Shown here piece by piece: positions 47,271 through 56,973 of a DNA stretch of 64,000 nt. Origin of the DNA: Pseudomonadota bacterium (GTDB lineage Bacteria; Pseudomonadota; Gammaproteobacteria; Pseudomonadales; Pseudohongiellaceae); the NCBI GenBank assembly GCA_027623555.1, contig JAQBSZ010000002.1, positions 124,001-188,000 of the forward strand, written 5' to 3'. The notes under the pieces are model-generated. The model worked only from the letters and a program-made list of their open reading frames with translations. It had not been told where the DNA came from and did no database searches. Numbering within the stretch: position 1 is the first letter of the stretch; each line of letters starts with the position of its first letter. Position numbers and translations under genes: made by a program.

Positions 47271-48233
47271 ATGCATGCGTGTCTAGATCTGGGATCTAAC
47301 AGTTTCCATTTGCTGATTGGCGAATGGGAAGATGGTCGTATCCAGATAATAGAACGATTAAGTGAGAAGGTGCAGCTCGGAGAAAATGTCCGGGCTTCCG
47401 GTAAAATTTCACCCCGGGCCTTCCAGCGCGGCCTCAACTGCCTGCAAAGATTCAAGCTATTAATGAAACAATACCCGCTGGAAAAATACTGGGCATTGGG
47501 AACGAATACCTTGCGGGTTGCCAGCAACGCTGAAGATTTCATTCAGGCTTCCAGGACTCTCGGCATCTACATTTCTCCAATCTCCGGCGCGCAGGAAGGG
47601 GTGTTGATCTATGCGGGAGTAATCTCCGCCTTGCCGGAATCAAACATCCATCGCCTGATAATCGATATAGGGGGTGGTAGCACTGAGGTTATCGTCGGCA
47701 GGGGGCATACTCGCTTGCTGACGGAGAGTCTGGCTATTGGCAGTGTTGCCTGGCGTGACCGATTCTTCAGCGACGATGGGTATACTCAGGCCGAGCTATT
47801 ACTGCAGATGGAAAGCGCGGCCGTAGAGGCGCGCGCGGTCTTCGCGGCGATTGCAGCGGGTGTTAATTCAGCGCGGTGGAACAAGGCGTATGGCTCTTCC
47901 GGGACAGTGAAACTGCTTGCAGCTATCTGCCAGGAGCATGGCTACGGTAAGGGGCAGATACAGCTGCAGGCATTGTATGATTTGAAACACGTCATGGCTG
48001 AGTGCATCGCCACCGGTCAGGACTTGCCCGGACTCAAAGAACGCAGAAGAGATCTACTGTTGGCTGGATGGAGCATAATGGTTGGTCTGATGGAGAGTTT
48101 TCAGGTAGACAAATTGCGATTCAGCGCGACAGCGCTGCGTGAAGGAATGCTGGACTTCATGGTGCATCGTGGAAAAACGATGCAGGCGCTCGATGAAAAT
48201 GACTTACCGGATGTCAGTTTCGCAAAGGGTTGA
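47271..48233 (+). CDS. Exopolyphosphatase / guanosine pentaphosphatase family protein
   Basis: The protein is a Ppx/GppA phosphatase of about 320 residues with the ASKHA fold: phosphate loop CLDLGSNSFHLLI at the N-terminus and the second loop IDIGGGSTEVIV near 140. It lacks the long C-terminal domain of E. coli Ppx, so this is the short type. It should release phosphate from polyphosphate or pppGpp. I chose ATG 47271, directly before the loop; ATG 47229 would add 14 residues. The stop lies 20 bases inside the ppk1 coding end, on the other strand. Confidence 0.88.
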   Translation: MHACLDLGSNSFHLLIGEWEDGRIQIIERLSEKVQLGENVRASGKISPRAFQRGLNCLQRFKLLMKQYPLEKYWALGTNTLRVASNAEDFIQASRTLGIYISPISGAQEGVLIYAGVISALPESNIHRLIIDIGGGSTEVIVGRGHTRLLTESLAIGSVAWRDRFFSDDGYTQAELLLQMESAAVEARAVFAAIAAGVNSARWNKAYGSSGTVKLLAAICQEHGYGKGQIQLQALYDLKHVMAECIATGQDLPGLKERRRDLLLAGWSIMVGLMESFQVDKLRFSATALREGMLDFMVHRGKTMQALDENDLPDVSFAKG

Positions 48234-50391
48234 CACTCTGTGCTAACAGGCTGAGTAATTGACTCTGAGCGTCCGGCTGTCGGGTTTCATCGCTGGCACG
48301 TTCGCGATACTCCCCATCGGCATGCAATTCCCAGCTCTGGCGCTTGGCCGCAAGATATATCTCCATTTCTTCCATGATCCGGTTTGCCAGTTTCTTGCGT
48401 AGAATCGGAAAACAGATTTCGATGCGGTTGGACAAATTACGTTCCATCCAGTCAGCAGACGAGCAATAGACCTGATGAGTAGCGTTGAGAAAATGATAGA
48501 CCCTGGAGTGTTCCAGGAAGCGTCCTACTACCGAAATTACGCGAATATTCTCGCTTACATTGGCTATGCCTGGCTTCAGGCAACACACGCCCCGCACTAT
48601 CAGATCGATCTTAACACCTGCCCCTGAAGCGGCGTAAAGCGTCTTAATAATTACGGGATCGGTCAGCGCGTTGAGTTTGGCTATGATGCGGGCTGGCTTG
48701 CCTTCGAGAGCCATTTGTTTTTCATGGTCAATCATCTTGACCAGAGATTTGCGAAGATGGAATGGCGCATGAATAATCAAGCCCGGATGAATCTTCTTCC
48801 CCATCCCGGTAATCTGTTGAAAAACCTTGTGCACATCAGCGCAGAGCGCAGGGTCGGCCGTCAACAAACTATAGTCTGTATATAACAGCGAATTCTTGCG
48901 GTGATAATTACCGGTACCAAGGTGGGCATAGCGGCGCAGGGTGTTATCGACCCGACGTACGAAGAGCAGCATCTTGGCATGAGTCTTGAAGCCCATTACG
49001 CCATAGACTACAACGGCACCTGCTTCCTGGAGAATGCTGGCAAATTTTATATTCTCTTCCTCATCGAAGCGTGCCCGTAACTCAATAACAACAGTAACCT
49101 CTTTACCATTGCGTGCGGCATCGGCGAGCGCTTCCACTAGCTCCGAAGATTCATTGGTCCGATAAAGTGTTTGCTTGATGGAAAGGACTGTCGGGTCTTT
49201 CGCCGCCTGTCTGACCCAGTCAATGATCGGGATAAATGATTCGAAAGGGTGCAATAATAACTGATCATCTTTATCAACAGCGGCGAAAATATCGTTGTTC
49301 TCATCCAGCAGCGCTGGGGTGCCAGGGGAAAACTTCGGGAAGCGCAGGTCGGGGCGCTCCACCATATCAATGAGCGCCATCAAACGCTGCAGATTGACCG
49401 GGCCATCCAGGGTAAATAGCTCTTCGCTGGAAAGGTTGAATCGTTGCAGTAAAAAGTTCGTCAGCTCTTCAGGACATTCTTTGCCAACTTCCAGTTTCGT
49501 GGCAGCACCAAAGCGGCGGCTATGCAGCTCTCCACGCAGCGCGCTGGCGACATCTTCCACTTCGACATTGGACATTTCCAGATCCGAATTACGAGTAACT
49601 CGAAACTGATGACATTCAGTCACTGTCATGCCGGTGAAAAACTCTTCGACATAGGCATGAATGACCGAGGAAAGGAATACGAAGTTATCACCCTCGGGCA
49701 TGATCTCCACAGGAACCTTGATCAGCCGCGGCAGTGAGCGAGGAGCAGGCACAATTGCAAGACCACTATCTCTTCCAAAGGCATCTTTGCCATCCAGGGA
49801 CAGGATAAAATTCAGGCTCTTATTGACCAGGCGCGGGAAGGGGTGAGCCGGGTCGAGCCCCAGGGGACTAACTACCGGAATCACTTCGTCAAAGAAGTAT
49901 TGCTTGGTCCATTCGATGACTTCCGCGCTCCATTCATTGCGATGGAGGAAATGTATATTTTCCTGCTTTAATGATGGCAGCAGATCTTCGTTGAGTATCC
50001 GGTACTGCTCATCCAACTCTCCTCTGACGATTTTGTGTATCTCTTTGAGGATTAGTTCCGGGTATTTGCCATCAGGGCCAGGGCGTTGCCGTCCGAAATC
50101 CAGCTGCTTCTTCAATCCTGAAACTCTGATTTCGTAAAACTCGTCCAGGTTAGAACTGAAAATCAGCAGGAAGATCAACCGTTCGAGTAAGGGATGATGG
50201 TGATTCTTGGCTTGTTTCAAGACGCGGGAGTTAAATTTCAACAAGCTGAGTTCGCGGTTCTCATAAAAGCCACTATCGGTAAAATCGATTTCGCGATCCA
50301 ACACTTCGGCAGCGGCTTCTGCCGTGTCCGAGTTATCGATCACTACCTCAAGAGAACTTTTAGGTGACTGCTGACTCATCGTCGATTCCAT
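48214..50391 (-). CDS. ppk1: Polyphosphate kinase 1
   Basis: The 725-residue enzyme makes polyphosphate from ATP. N-terminal, head and two C-terminal domains are present; YENRELSLLKFN opens the family core, FKTHAKMLLFVRR contains the histidine that is phosphorylated, and HSRVYHFLN the second conserved His. I use ATG 50391; the open frame extends to TTG 50415 and ATG 50379 is also possible. It is convergent with ppx, as in Pseudomonas, and divergent from the Pho-box-driven porin, so it may respond to phosphate too. Confidence 0.95.
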   Translation of the reverse strand: MESTMSQQSPKSSLEVVIDNSDTAEAAAEVLDREIDFTDSGFYENRELSLLKFNSRVLKQAKNHHHPLLERLIFLLIFSSNLDEFYEIRVSGLKKQLDFGRQRPGPDGKYPELILKEIHKIVRGELDEQYRILNEDLLPSLKQENIHFLHRNEWSAEVIEWTKQYFFDEVIPVVSPLGLDPAHPFPRLVNKSLNFILSLDGKDAFGRDSGLAIVPAPRSLPRLIKVPVEIMPEGDNFVFLSSVIHAYVEEFFTGMTVTECHQFRVTRNSDLEMSNVEVEDVASALRGELHSRRFGAATKLEVGKECPEELTNFLLQRFNLSSEELFTLDGPVNLQRLMALIDMVERPDLRFPKFSPGTPALLDENNDIFAAVDKDDQLLLHPFESFIPIIDWVRQAAKDPTVLSIKQTLYRTNESSELVEALADAARNGKEVTVVIELRARFDEEENIKFASILQEAGAVVVYGVMGFKTHAKMLLFVRRVDNTLRRYAHLGTGNYHRKNSLLYTDYSLLTADPALCADVHKVFQQITGMGKKIHPGLIIHAPFHLRKSLVKMIDHEKQMALEGKPARIIAKLNALTDPVIIKTLYAASGAGVKIDLIVRGVCCLKPGIANVSENIRVISVVGRFLEHSRVYHFLNATHQVYCSSADWMERNLSNRIEICFPILRKKLANRIMEEMEIYLAAKRQSWELHADGEYRERASDETRQPDAQSQLLSLLAQSVNPLRN

Positions 50392-50641
50392 TGATTCCGT
50401 ATCAAGTGCCCGCAAAGGATGTTGACACTAAAGAGTCTACCGATTCAAGCGATCGCCACTGCAATGGCTCGGTGAGTTGTCCTGCATTTCATAGCGAGCA
50501 GTTTACACTGTCTCTCAGTAGTGCAATGCCGGGAATTCTGGCAATGCCTCTAGTCCACGCCGGGCGGTGATTTTAGCACATCAGCACCACTATAACCCCA
50601 GCAGAGTGGGGGGAATTGATGTGTATCAGGGCCCTGCGCCA

Positions 50642-50675
50642 CTGTCATATTACTGTAATAAAGAGCCACTATAGT
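50642..50675 (+). promoter_or_regulatory. Pho box with -10 element
   Basis: CTGTCATATTACTGTAAT (50642-50659) matches the 18-base PhoB-binding consensus (two 7-base CTGTCAT-type half sites spaced 11 bases apart) with only two substitutions. A -10-like TATAGT (50670-50675) follows after exactly ten bases, the spacing used at PhoB-activated promoters where the Pho box replaces the -35. It points toward the porin gene, giving a leader of about 180 bases. Confidence 0.75.
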
Positions 50676-50720
50676 TCGAGCCGGACATTGATAAATGAGC
50701 AAATTTTGGGAGGTAGCTTT

Positions 50721-50756
50721 ATGCGATGCAAAAATCTCATCAAAATCATACGGTAG
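50721..50756 (+). CDS. 11-codon ORF in the Pho-box leader, possible leader peptide or remnant
   Basis: ATG 50721 follows a strong GGGAGG (50708-50713) by seven bases and reads MRCKNLIKIIR before TAG. If the frame is shifted by one base at the end, the reading continues VAVIPVIGASLRAAEVHPGIP, which looks like the rest of a signal peptide with an Ala cleavage site. It could be a short leader peptide of the porin mRNA or the broken start of a former exported-protein gene; the sequence alone cannot decide. Confidence 0.35.
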   Translation: MRCKNLIKIIR

Positions 50757-50860
50757 CCGTTATTCCTGTGATCGGCGCCAGCCTCAGAGCGGCCGAGGTC
50801 CATCCGGGTATTCCGTAGGGTAATTACGGGGTATTCAATCATTAATTTGGAGTTTCTTGA

Positions 50861-52084
50861 ATGAATATTAAGCAGAAAATACCGATGGTTTTGATTGCAT
50901 TGTTGCCATCACTGTTTCTCACCTCATCGGTAATCGCACAAGTGGATTCGGCGATAGTCGAGGAGTTGCGAGCTCAGATTGAGGCACTGTCCAGTCGCCT
51001 CGAGCAATTGGAAAGGGGTAGTGAGCTAATTAGCCAGACAGTGGAGCAGAACCAGTCCTATGCCCGTGCCAGTTCCTGGATCGAAAGGATGCGCATTAGC
51101 GGCGATCTGCGGCCCCGTTTTGAAAACATCGATGACGCTCTCGTGTCATCGGACAGAAACCGCAATCGCATAAGAGCTCGCGTGGCAGTCGAGGCGGAAC
51201 TGAATGACAACTGGAGTGCCGGTGTGGGTTTAGCCAGCGGTGGTACGGACCCTATATCCGCGAATCAATCGTTTGGCGGTGGCGGTTTTACCAAGGACCT
51301 CGGATTGGATCTGGCGTATGTAACCTACCAGGGATTTACCAATACCGCTTTAACAGCAGGAAAGTATCGCAATGTATTCTTCACAGCAGGCGGGAATGGC
51401 ATGGTTTTCGACAGCGACTATCGACCCGAGGGTGTCGCCGTGGAATTCAAGCGCGACAAGCTGTTTTTTAACGCCGGTACCATGATTCTTGAGAGCGATG
51501 ATAATTTCGATAGCCAGGACAAGGAGACCCTGTGGGGAATGCAGTTAGGTTATGAATTCTCGCTGGATTCCGGTTCCCTCACTGTTGGTACCAGTTATTA
51601 CGACGCATCGGTTGCTGGAAGCATGCCTTTCTATTTAGGCGATCCCTACAGCAACTCTGTCGATGCAGCGGGGGCCCTGGTCAATGATTACCACGAATGG
51701 GAGTTATTCGCTGAGGCCAGTTTCACCGTGGCGGGGAAACCGCTGCGTTTGTACTCTGATTACATCACCAATCTTGATGCCGACGAATTCGACACTGGCT
51801 GGGCGCTTGGCGTGACCTATGGCAGTGCCAGAGGACTGGGAAACTGGGAAGTAGGCTATGGCTATCAAGATCTGGAAGCCGATGCAATCCTGGGTTCTCT
51901 GACTGACTCCGATTTTGCCGGCGGTGGTACTGACAATGAAGGCCATATACTGGAGTTCGCCTATGGACTGGGAGACAGCACCCGGATCGGATTTACCTAC
52001 ACCATCACTGAATACGGTGAGGCTCGCCTTGGCAAGAAAGAAGATTACAATCGACTGCAACTCGATCTACAACTGGGTTTCTAA
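50861..52084 (+). CDS. Outer membrane porin with coiled-coil N-terminus
   Basis: The 407-residue protein has a signal peptide, then a short coiled coil (residues 30-58, VDSAIVEELRAQIEALSSRL), and a barrel domain of alternating polar and aromatic segments that ends in Phe (LQLDLQLGF), typical of outer membrane insertion. It matches the layout of the putative porin family with periplasmic coiled-coil. Controlled probably by the Pho box 200 bases upstream, so phosphate-starvation uptake of anions is a reasonable inference. The terminator at 52147-52172 follows. Confidence 0.82.
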   Translation: MNIKQKIPMVLIALLPSLFLTSSVIAQVDSAIVEELRAQIEALSSRLEQLERGSELISQTVEQNQSYARASSWIERMRISGDLRPRFENIDDALVSSDRNRNRIRARVAVEAELNDNWSAGVGLASGGTDPISANQSFGGGGFTKDLGLDLAYVTYQGFTNTALTAGKYRNVFFTAGGNGMVFDSDYRPEGVAVEFKRDKLFFNAGTMILESDDNFDSQDKETLWGMQLGYEFSLDSGSLTVGTSYYDASVAGSMPFYLGDPYSNSVDAAGALVNDYHEWELFAEASFTVAGKPLRLYSDYITNLDADEFDTGWALGVTYGSARGLGNWEVGYGYQDLEADAILGSLTDSDFAGGGTDNEGHILEFAYGLGDSTRIGFTYTITEYGEARLGKKEDYNRLQLDLQLGF

Positions 52085-52146
52085 GTCAGGGTTTCCTGTC
52101 GGACTTCAGTGGAGAAAGAGATGGAAGCCATTGCCGCTTTGGTGGG

Positions 52147-52172
52147 GCAATCCTGATTGCCAATCTTTTTTA
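52147..52172 (+). terminator. Probable intrinsic terminator of the porin gene
   Basis: GGCAAT and ATTGCC form a six-base stem around a four-base loop, followed by four bases and six T. A larger alternative stem with ATTGCC further upstream is possible. The stem is short, so efficiency is uncertain. Confidence 0.5.
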
Positions 52173-52307
52173 TGGATTTTGGCTTACTTCCTCGCGCGCT
52201 TCGAAGTAGCAAAAGATCGTATGTCAAAACAGGCTATGGACTAGTTAACAGATTGGCCTTACTCTCTTCCCTCGCGATGCCAATCTATGGCTGCAAAGGA
52301 GATACTC

Positions 52308-54479
52308 ATGGGCGGTAGACTTGTTGCAATAGCAAGTAGCCTGATTCTTGTTGGGGGTCTTCTGTTTATCCTTTCAACTCGCTCAGATGTAGAGCCGATC
52401 GGCGACCAGAGCTCCAGCCCTGGTAACGCGCTGACAGGCACTGCCTCCAGTCTCTCTGGTCAGGTGTTGAGTGCAACAGGAGCTTCGCTTGTCGGAGGCG
52501 ATGATACGCTTTCAGGTCACGCCGTTGCCGATGCGACAGTCTTTCTGGTTCCGACCTCCGCCATCGACATAACGTCAAAAATGACGGCGAGTGCAATCTA
52601 CCAGTCGCCGTACCCTGCTGAAGCCTACGACGAACCACTCGAGGATAGTATTCGGCTCAAGGGCAATGAATTCCCCCAGGCCATTACCGACTCCGCCGGC
52701 AGATTCACTATAGACAACGTTCCAGATGGTAGATTTTTTGTCCATGTAACACCGGCTGCCAATGATACCGAACACCTGCCCGGTGGGGACAAGAGTCGGC
52801 AGGCCTATTCCACACAGGAACTGTTAGGCGAGAGAATGACCATCGAGATCTCGAGTAGCCCCTCGCCGGCTGCCAGGGCGGTGGGCAGCTCCACCTGTCT
52901 TGCCTGCCACGATGACAAGAGGCACTGGCAGCAGACTGGCCACAAGATCGCCTGGACTGCTCCCGGCGCGCCGGGACCGATGCAGGATTATTCGAGGTTC
53001 CCGGATTTCTTCAATGCACTGGATTCCTATATCGAGACTGACGACTACCGTAATGGAACCCACCTGGAGTTGGGCGATTACGACTCAGGCAGGGGTGATG
53101 ATAAATTCAAGCTGCGAGTGGCCGGCGACTCCCGATTACCGATCGAGGCAGTGTTTGCCGATGTCTATCTATGGCGGGAGAGAGTCCAAGACGGCAACGC
53201 AAAGTATTTCATCAGCATGGCGAACCGTCTCAACCCGGCGGATCCCAACAGCCCTGCCCATCTCGAAGTTAAACTGTTGTATGGCGGCGCGGTTCACGAC
53301 CAGCGCTATATTGTCTCTGCCCCGGCGAGCCTCGGCAACCGCCCCGGTTGGTATACTCTGCTGCGTTACAACTTGACCGGCAGCGATACCCGATTAAATC
53401 GGCAACGACGGGTTTGGCATGATTACAAATTTTACCTCTGGTGGGGCGGAGGAGAGGACGCCAGCTATGGCACTGCAGATGATGTAATCCAGGCGCCGCC
53501 GGTGAACCAGAACACTATTCAGACAATGTGTGCGAGCTGTCACTTTACCGGCTGGGAACGTTACCAGGACGAGGCAACCGGCCAGCTGCTGGCGCGCGCA
53601 GTTAATGACCCGGGTGGCGCACTGAACATCGACGACGACCCGGAGATGGACGAGATCAATATCGGCTGTGAGAACTGCCACGGACCGGGATCGGAACACG
53701 TTGCCAATGCGGGCCGCAGTCGCTTTATCGTCAATCCCAGGCTGCTGTCCGCCGAGCGCTCCAGCGTCGTCTGTGGCCGCTGTCATGATCGACGCCAGGG
53801 ATTTGGGGGAGAGATCCTCGGTTATACCCAGGCGCTCAGTGCAGAAGGTGAGTTGGCAAGGCCGGGAATTAGCCGTCACGAGTTGATCACGAAGTACACT
53901 GATCCGGTAAAGAAGGGTCCAACAATGCTCGGGTCAGGAAAGGAATTCAATATCTGGCCCGACGATATTCATTCCAGCAAACCGCACCAGCAGTATGCGG
54001 ATTTCATAAAGTCGAAGATGCACAGGAACGATCGCTTGCTGGTCACGTGTTCGGACTGTCATGACCTGCATGGGGGTACCCCCAATTCCCGCTGGCTCCT
54101 TCACAATCAGAATGATTCCAGTTCTCCCCTGTGCCAGAGGTGTCACACGGTCGATATCAATGACCATATGCAGACGAAGTTGGGTGCCACAATGAAAGGT
54201 CACCTCACCCGCTGTATCGATTGTCATATGGCGCCCACCGCAAACACTGGCGGAATCGCGGGTGCATACGGCAGGATGATCAAGACACCTCCTTATGCAG
54301 ATGCGGCAGAAGAAGCGAGAAACGCCTACTGGGAAGGACCGATGCGCTCCCATGTTTTTGACGTGCCATTCAAGACCAATGTAATGGTCAGGGGTGTACT
54401 CCCGGGGCAGGCTATGCCAATACCCTATACGAATTCCTGCGGAACCTGTCATGAGGTAGATGAGCTGCCGTTCAAGTAG
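52308..54479 (+). CDS. Octaheme c-type cytochrome with carboxypeptidase-regulatory-like domain
   Basis: Eight CxxCH heme sites begin at residues 197, 408, 454, 489, 581, 609, 636 and 711 of 723. A single hydrophobic helix (about 6-28) anchors or exports the protein; a carboxypeptidase-regulatory-like fold lies at about 50-180 before the first heme, which stands alone. The other seven are packed in the C-terminal half, like cytochrome c554/multiheme reductases. The start is set by AAGGAG six bases before ATG 52308; ATG 52287 is less likely. Periplasmic electron transfer is inferred; no catalytic site is recognised. Next gene overlaps the stop. Confidence 0.85.
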   Translation: MGGRLVAIASSLILVGGLLFILSTRSDVEPIGDQSSSPGNALTGTASSLSGQVLSATGASLVGGDDTLSGHAVADATVFLVPTSAIDITSKMTASAIYQSPYPAEAYDEPLEDSIRLKGNEFPQAITDSAGRFTIDNVPDGRFFVHVTPAANDTEHLPGGDKSRQAYSTQELLGERMTIEISSSPSPAARAVGSSTCLACHDDKRHWQQTGHKIAWTAPGAPGPMQDYSRFPDFFNALDSYIETDDYRNGTHLELGDYDSGRGDDKFKLRVAGDSRLPIEAVFADVYLWRERVQDGNAKYFISMANRLNPADPNSPAHLEVKLLYGGAVHDQRYIVSAPASLGNRPGWYTLLRYNLTGSDTRLNRQRRVWHDYKFYLWWGGGEDASYGTADDVIQAPPVNQNTIQTMCASCHFTGWERYQDEATGQLLARAVNDPGGALNIDDDPEMDEINIGCENCHGPGSEHVANAGRSRFIVNPRLLSAERSSVVCGRCHDRRQGFGGEILGYTQALSAEGELARPGISRHELITKYTDPVKKGPTMLGSGKEFNIWPDDIHSSKPHQQYADFIKSKMHRNDRLLVTCSDCHDLHGGTPNSRWLLHNQNDSSSPLCQRCHTVDINDHMQTKLGATMKGHLTRCIDCHMAPTANTGGIAGAYGRMIKTPPYADAAEEARNAYWEGPMRSHVFDVPFKTNVMVRGVLPGQAMPIPYTNSCGTCHEVDELPFK

Positions 54480-54499
54480 TGATTGTTGAACTAATAGTG

Positions 54500-55303
54500 A
54501 TGATGAAACCAAGCGAAGCAATTTTTTGCAGTGTCCTGAGCGAAAGAAGCAGGCGACGCCGTCATACCAGGTGTCATTGCTGTAATGCTAGCGGTCTTTT
54601 GCTGTCGCTTGCTCTGGCTCTAACTCCTTCCAGTGTCTTCGCCTACCGACCCTTCGTCTCCACAGATGCAGATGTCGTCGATGCCGGAGAAATTGAAATC
54701 GAATTCGGTTATTTCAACTGGGAACGTGTCAATGGCGAGAACGCTTACATCACGCCCCAGTTGGTATTCAACTATGGCCTGTCAGATACCCTGGAGCTGA
54801 TCTGGGAATTCGATGTGGAACACCGCAGCGGTGAGAAACGCCAGTTGGTGGATCCAGGCTTGTTTCTAAAGAAGGTGTTGAAACCCGGTGCACTACAGGA
54901 TCGCGAGGGAGTGAGCTTTGCGGTTGAGGCCGGGCTACTGTTACCCTCGGCGAACAGTGAGGAAGATCAGACCGGATTCGAAGCCTTCGGCATTCTCAGT
55001 GGCAGCGCTGCCAATTTCACCTGGCACCTGAATCTTGGCGGTGGCGTGGATCGAATTGACCATGACGCCTTCGCTCTGTGGGGAGTAATTGTAGAGTATC
55101 CTCTCTCACCGAGCCTGAGACTGGTGACAGAGTTCAACGGAGAGAGCTTGCGCAGCGAAGCCGCCGAGAACTCTGCCCTGCTTGGTGTGATCTGGGAAGC
55201 AGCATCGGTTCCTGGTCTGACACTGGATCTGGGTGTGCGCCGCGGCACCAGTGATTCCTCTCCCGATTGGGGAGCCACGATGGGCTTGAGCTATAGTTTC
55301 TAA
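54500..55303 (+). CDS. Outer membrane beta-barrel protein (MetA-pathway/transporter-like)
   Basis: The protein has an Arg-rich n-region followed by a hydrophobic segment ending SSVFA, then a barrel-type body: YRPFVSTDADVVDAGEIEIEFGYF is the typical start of the 'MetA-pathway of phenol degradation' putative porin family, and it ends LSYSF. It begins 20 bases after the octaheme stop (an in-frame GTG at 54479 overlaps that stop), so the two are surely one operon. A porin-like partner for the cytochrome is inferred; transport substrate unknown. Confidence 0.75.
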   Translation: MMKPSEAIFCSVLSERSRRRRHTRCHCCNASGLLLSLALALTPSSVFAYRPFVSTDADVVDAGEIEIEFGYFNWERVNGENAYITPQLVFNYGLSDTLELIWEFDVEHRSGEKRQLVDPGLFLKKVLKPGALQDREGVSFAVEAGLLLPSANSEEDQTGFEAFGILSGSAANFTWHLNLGGGVDRIDHDAFALWGVIVEYPLSPSLRLVTEFNGESLRSEAAENSALLGVIWEAASVPGLTLDLGVRRGTSDSSPDWGATMGLSYSF

Positions 55304-55380
55304 GGCAGGCAATTCTTTCCAGGACGTAAGCGTTACCCTGACTGCAAGCGCAAATTCGCATCAGTGCGAAGCAATTGAAA

Positions 55381-56729
55381 TCACATCTGCAGTTCAGGTT
55401 CTGTGCTATCTGCTTTACTTATCGCAGCATCAATTCTCGTTGCCCTGGATAAAGGAAACTTGCAGATAAAGCGGCTGCCTTCTCCGTACTTGCTCTTGAT
55501 CTGCAGTTCGGCATCGTGGCGCATCAGGATATGCTTGACGATGGCGAGACCTAGCCCGGTTCCCCCGGTGTCGGTTGAGCGGCTGACATCGACACGATAG
55601 AAGCGCTCAGTGAGCCTGGGCAGGTGCTGAGGTTCGATGCCGATACCGTTGTCAGCCACTTCGATGGTGAATTCATCATCGGTGAATGCTGTCTTTAACG
55701 AAATCTTGCCGTGGGGGGCGTGTACTTGGCGGCGTTCACCATCAGGTTTGAGATGGCACTGTAGAGCTCTCTGCGTTAGCCGGTGATTTCAGCCTGCTCT
55801 TCACAATCGATCTCGATCTGATGGGATTTATCCTGAAACATCTGGCGGGTGTCGTGTTCGATCTCGGATATCAGAGCGGCGACGTTAATCCGCTTTGGAT
55901 GTTTCGGCAGGGTCTTGGTCTCCAGTGATGACAGCAGCAATAAATCCCTGACGATATTTTCCATCCGCAGGGACTGCTGGTGCATCTGCTGGATTGGCTT
56001 GCGCCATTTGCTGTCGAGGCCCTCCATATTATCCATGATCGCCTCGAGGTAGCCTTTTATGACAGTAATTGGCGTTGCCAGCTCATGGGAGACATTGCCT
56101 ACGAAATCCTTGCGCATTCTCTCCAGGCGCTGTAATTGGGTAATGTCTCTTACAATCATCAGGCGCTCGTGTTCACCAAACAGCGCAATCTGAAATTCCA
56201 GTACTCTATTAAGTTTACCGGGTGCTTCCATGTTCAACGTTTCAGCATAGTTCTCGTTCTGGAAATACTCAGCAAATGCAGGATTCCTGATCAGGTTGGT
56301 TACCGCCTGATTTCTATCCTGGGGGTACGTCAACCCCAGCATTTTCTCGCTGGCCAGGTTCCACCAATCCAGGTTGTTCTGTTTGTTAATCATGACTACC
56401 GCTATTTCCAGGGCAGCAGAGGATTCCTGCGCCTTGTCTATTATGTTTGCCAGATACACGCTGGCCTTGCGCTCCTGGTTCTGCAGGCGATAGATACCAG
56501 CGAAAATATCGCCCCACAGCCCAATACTTTCAGGGGGGTCTGCGCTGCGTGAGTCTGGGTCCTGGGAGAGCCATCTATGCAGTCGGCGCAATTGCATGAT
56601 GTTAAATGCGGCGTAGCACAGCAGCGCCAGTAAGCAGGCGAGCAATAACCGATCCAGCAGCAATCCGAGCATACTGGCGACCACCAGAATGACGATTAAT
56701 CTTTTAATCTCAGATTGCCAGCTGTGCAT
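55381..56729 (-). pseudogene. phoR: PhoR-like phosphate sensor kinase, inactivated
   Basis: Two fragments of one kinase gene, about 449 codons in total, a normal PhoR length. The first (55776-56729) has membrane helices, a PAS region and the dimerisation/H box, here NVSHELATP instead of the usual HELRTP. It ends at an in-frame TAA (55776-55778) just before RELYSAISNL, which continues in the same frame. A second lesion, loss of one C in a run of six (55713-55718), shifts the frame before HGKIS. The last fragment (55381-55659) has the ATP-binding DNGIGI and GTGLGLAIV motifs. phoB is not adjacent. Two lesions argue against a single sequencing error. Confidence 0.85.
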
Positions 56730-56973
56730 GCGATTCTATCCAGCTCTTTGAATGTAGCGAGACCCTCATTCGGCCCAGCCACCTATTGTAATTCGTTGCT
56801 ATGGCAGGGGCTACAACGGGGAAACCTGCTGTTAACAAAGGCCAAAAGGCCTGGAACTGGCAGAAATTATCCTGTTGGGGAAATCCGGTTTGAATGTGAT
56901 CGGGATTACTAGACGTCCTGAAAATTATCTATACAATGCGCCCGTTTCTTTACTCACACTCTGGAGAATCTGG

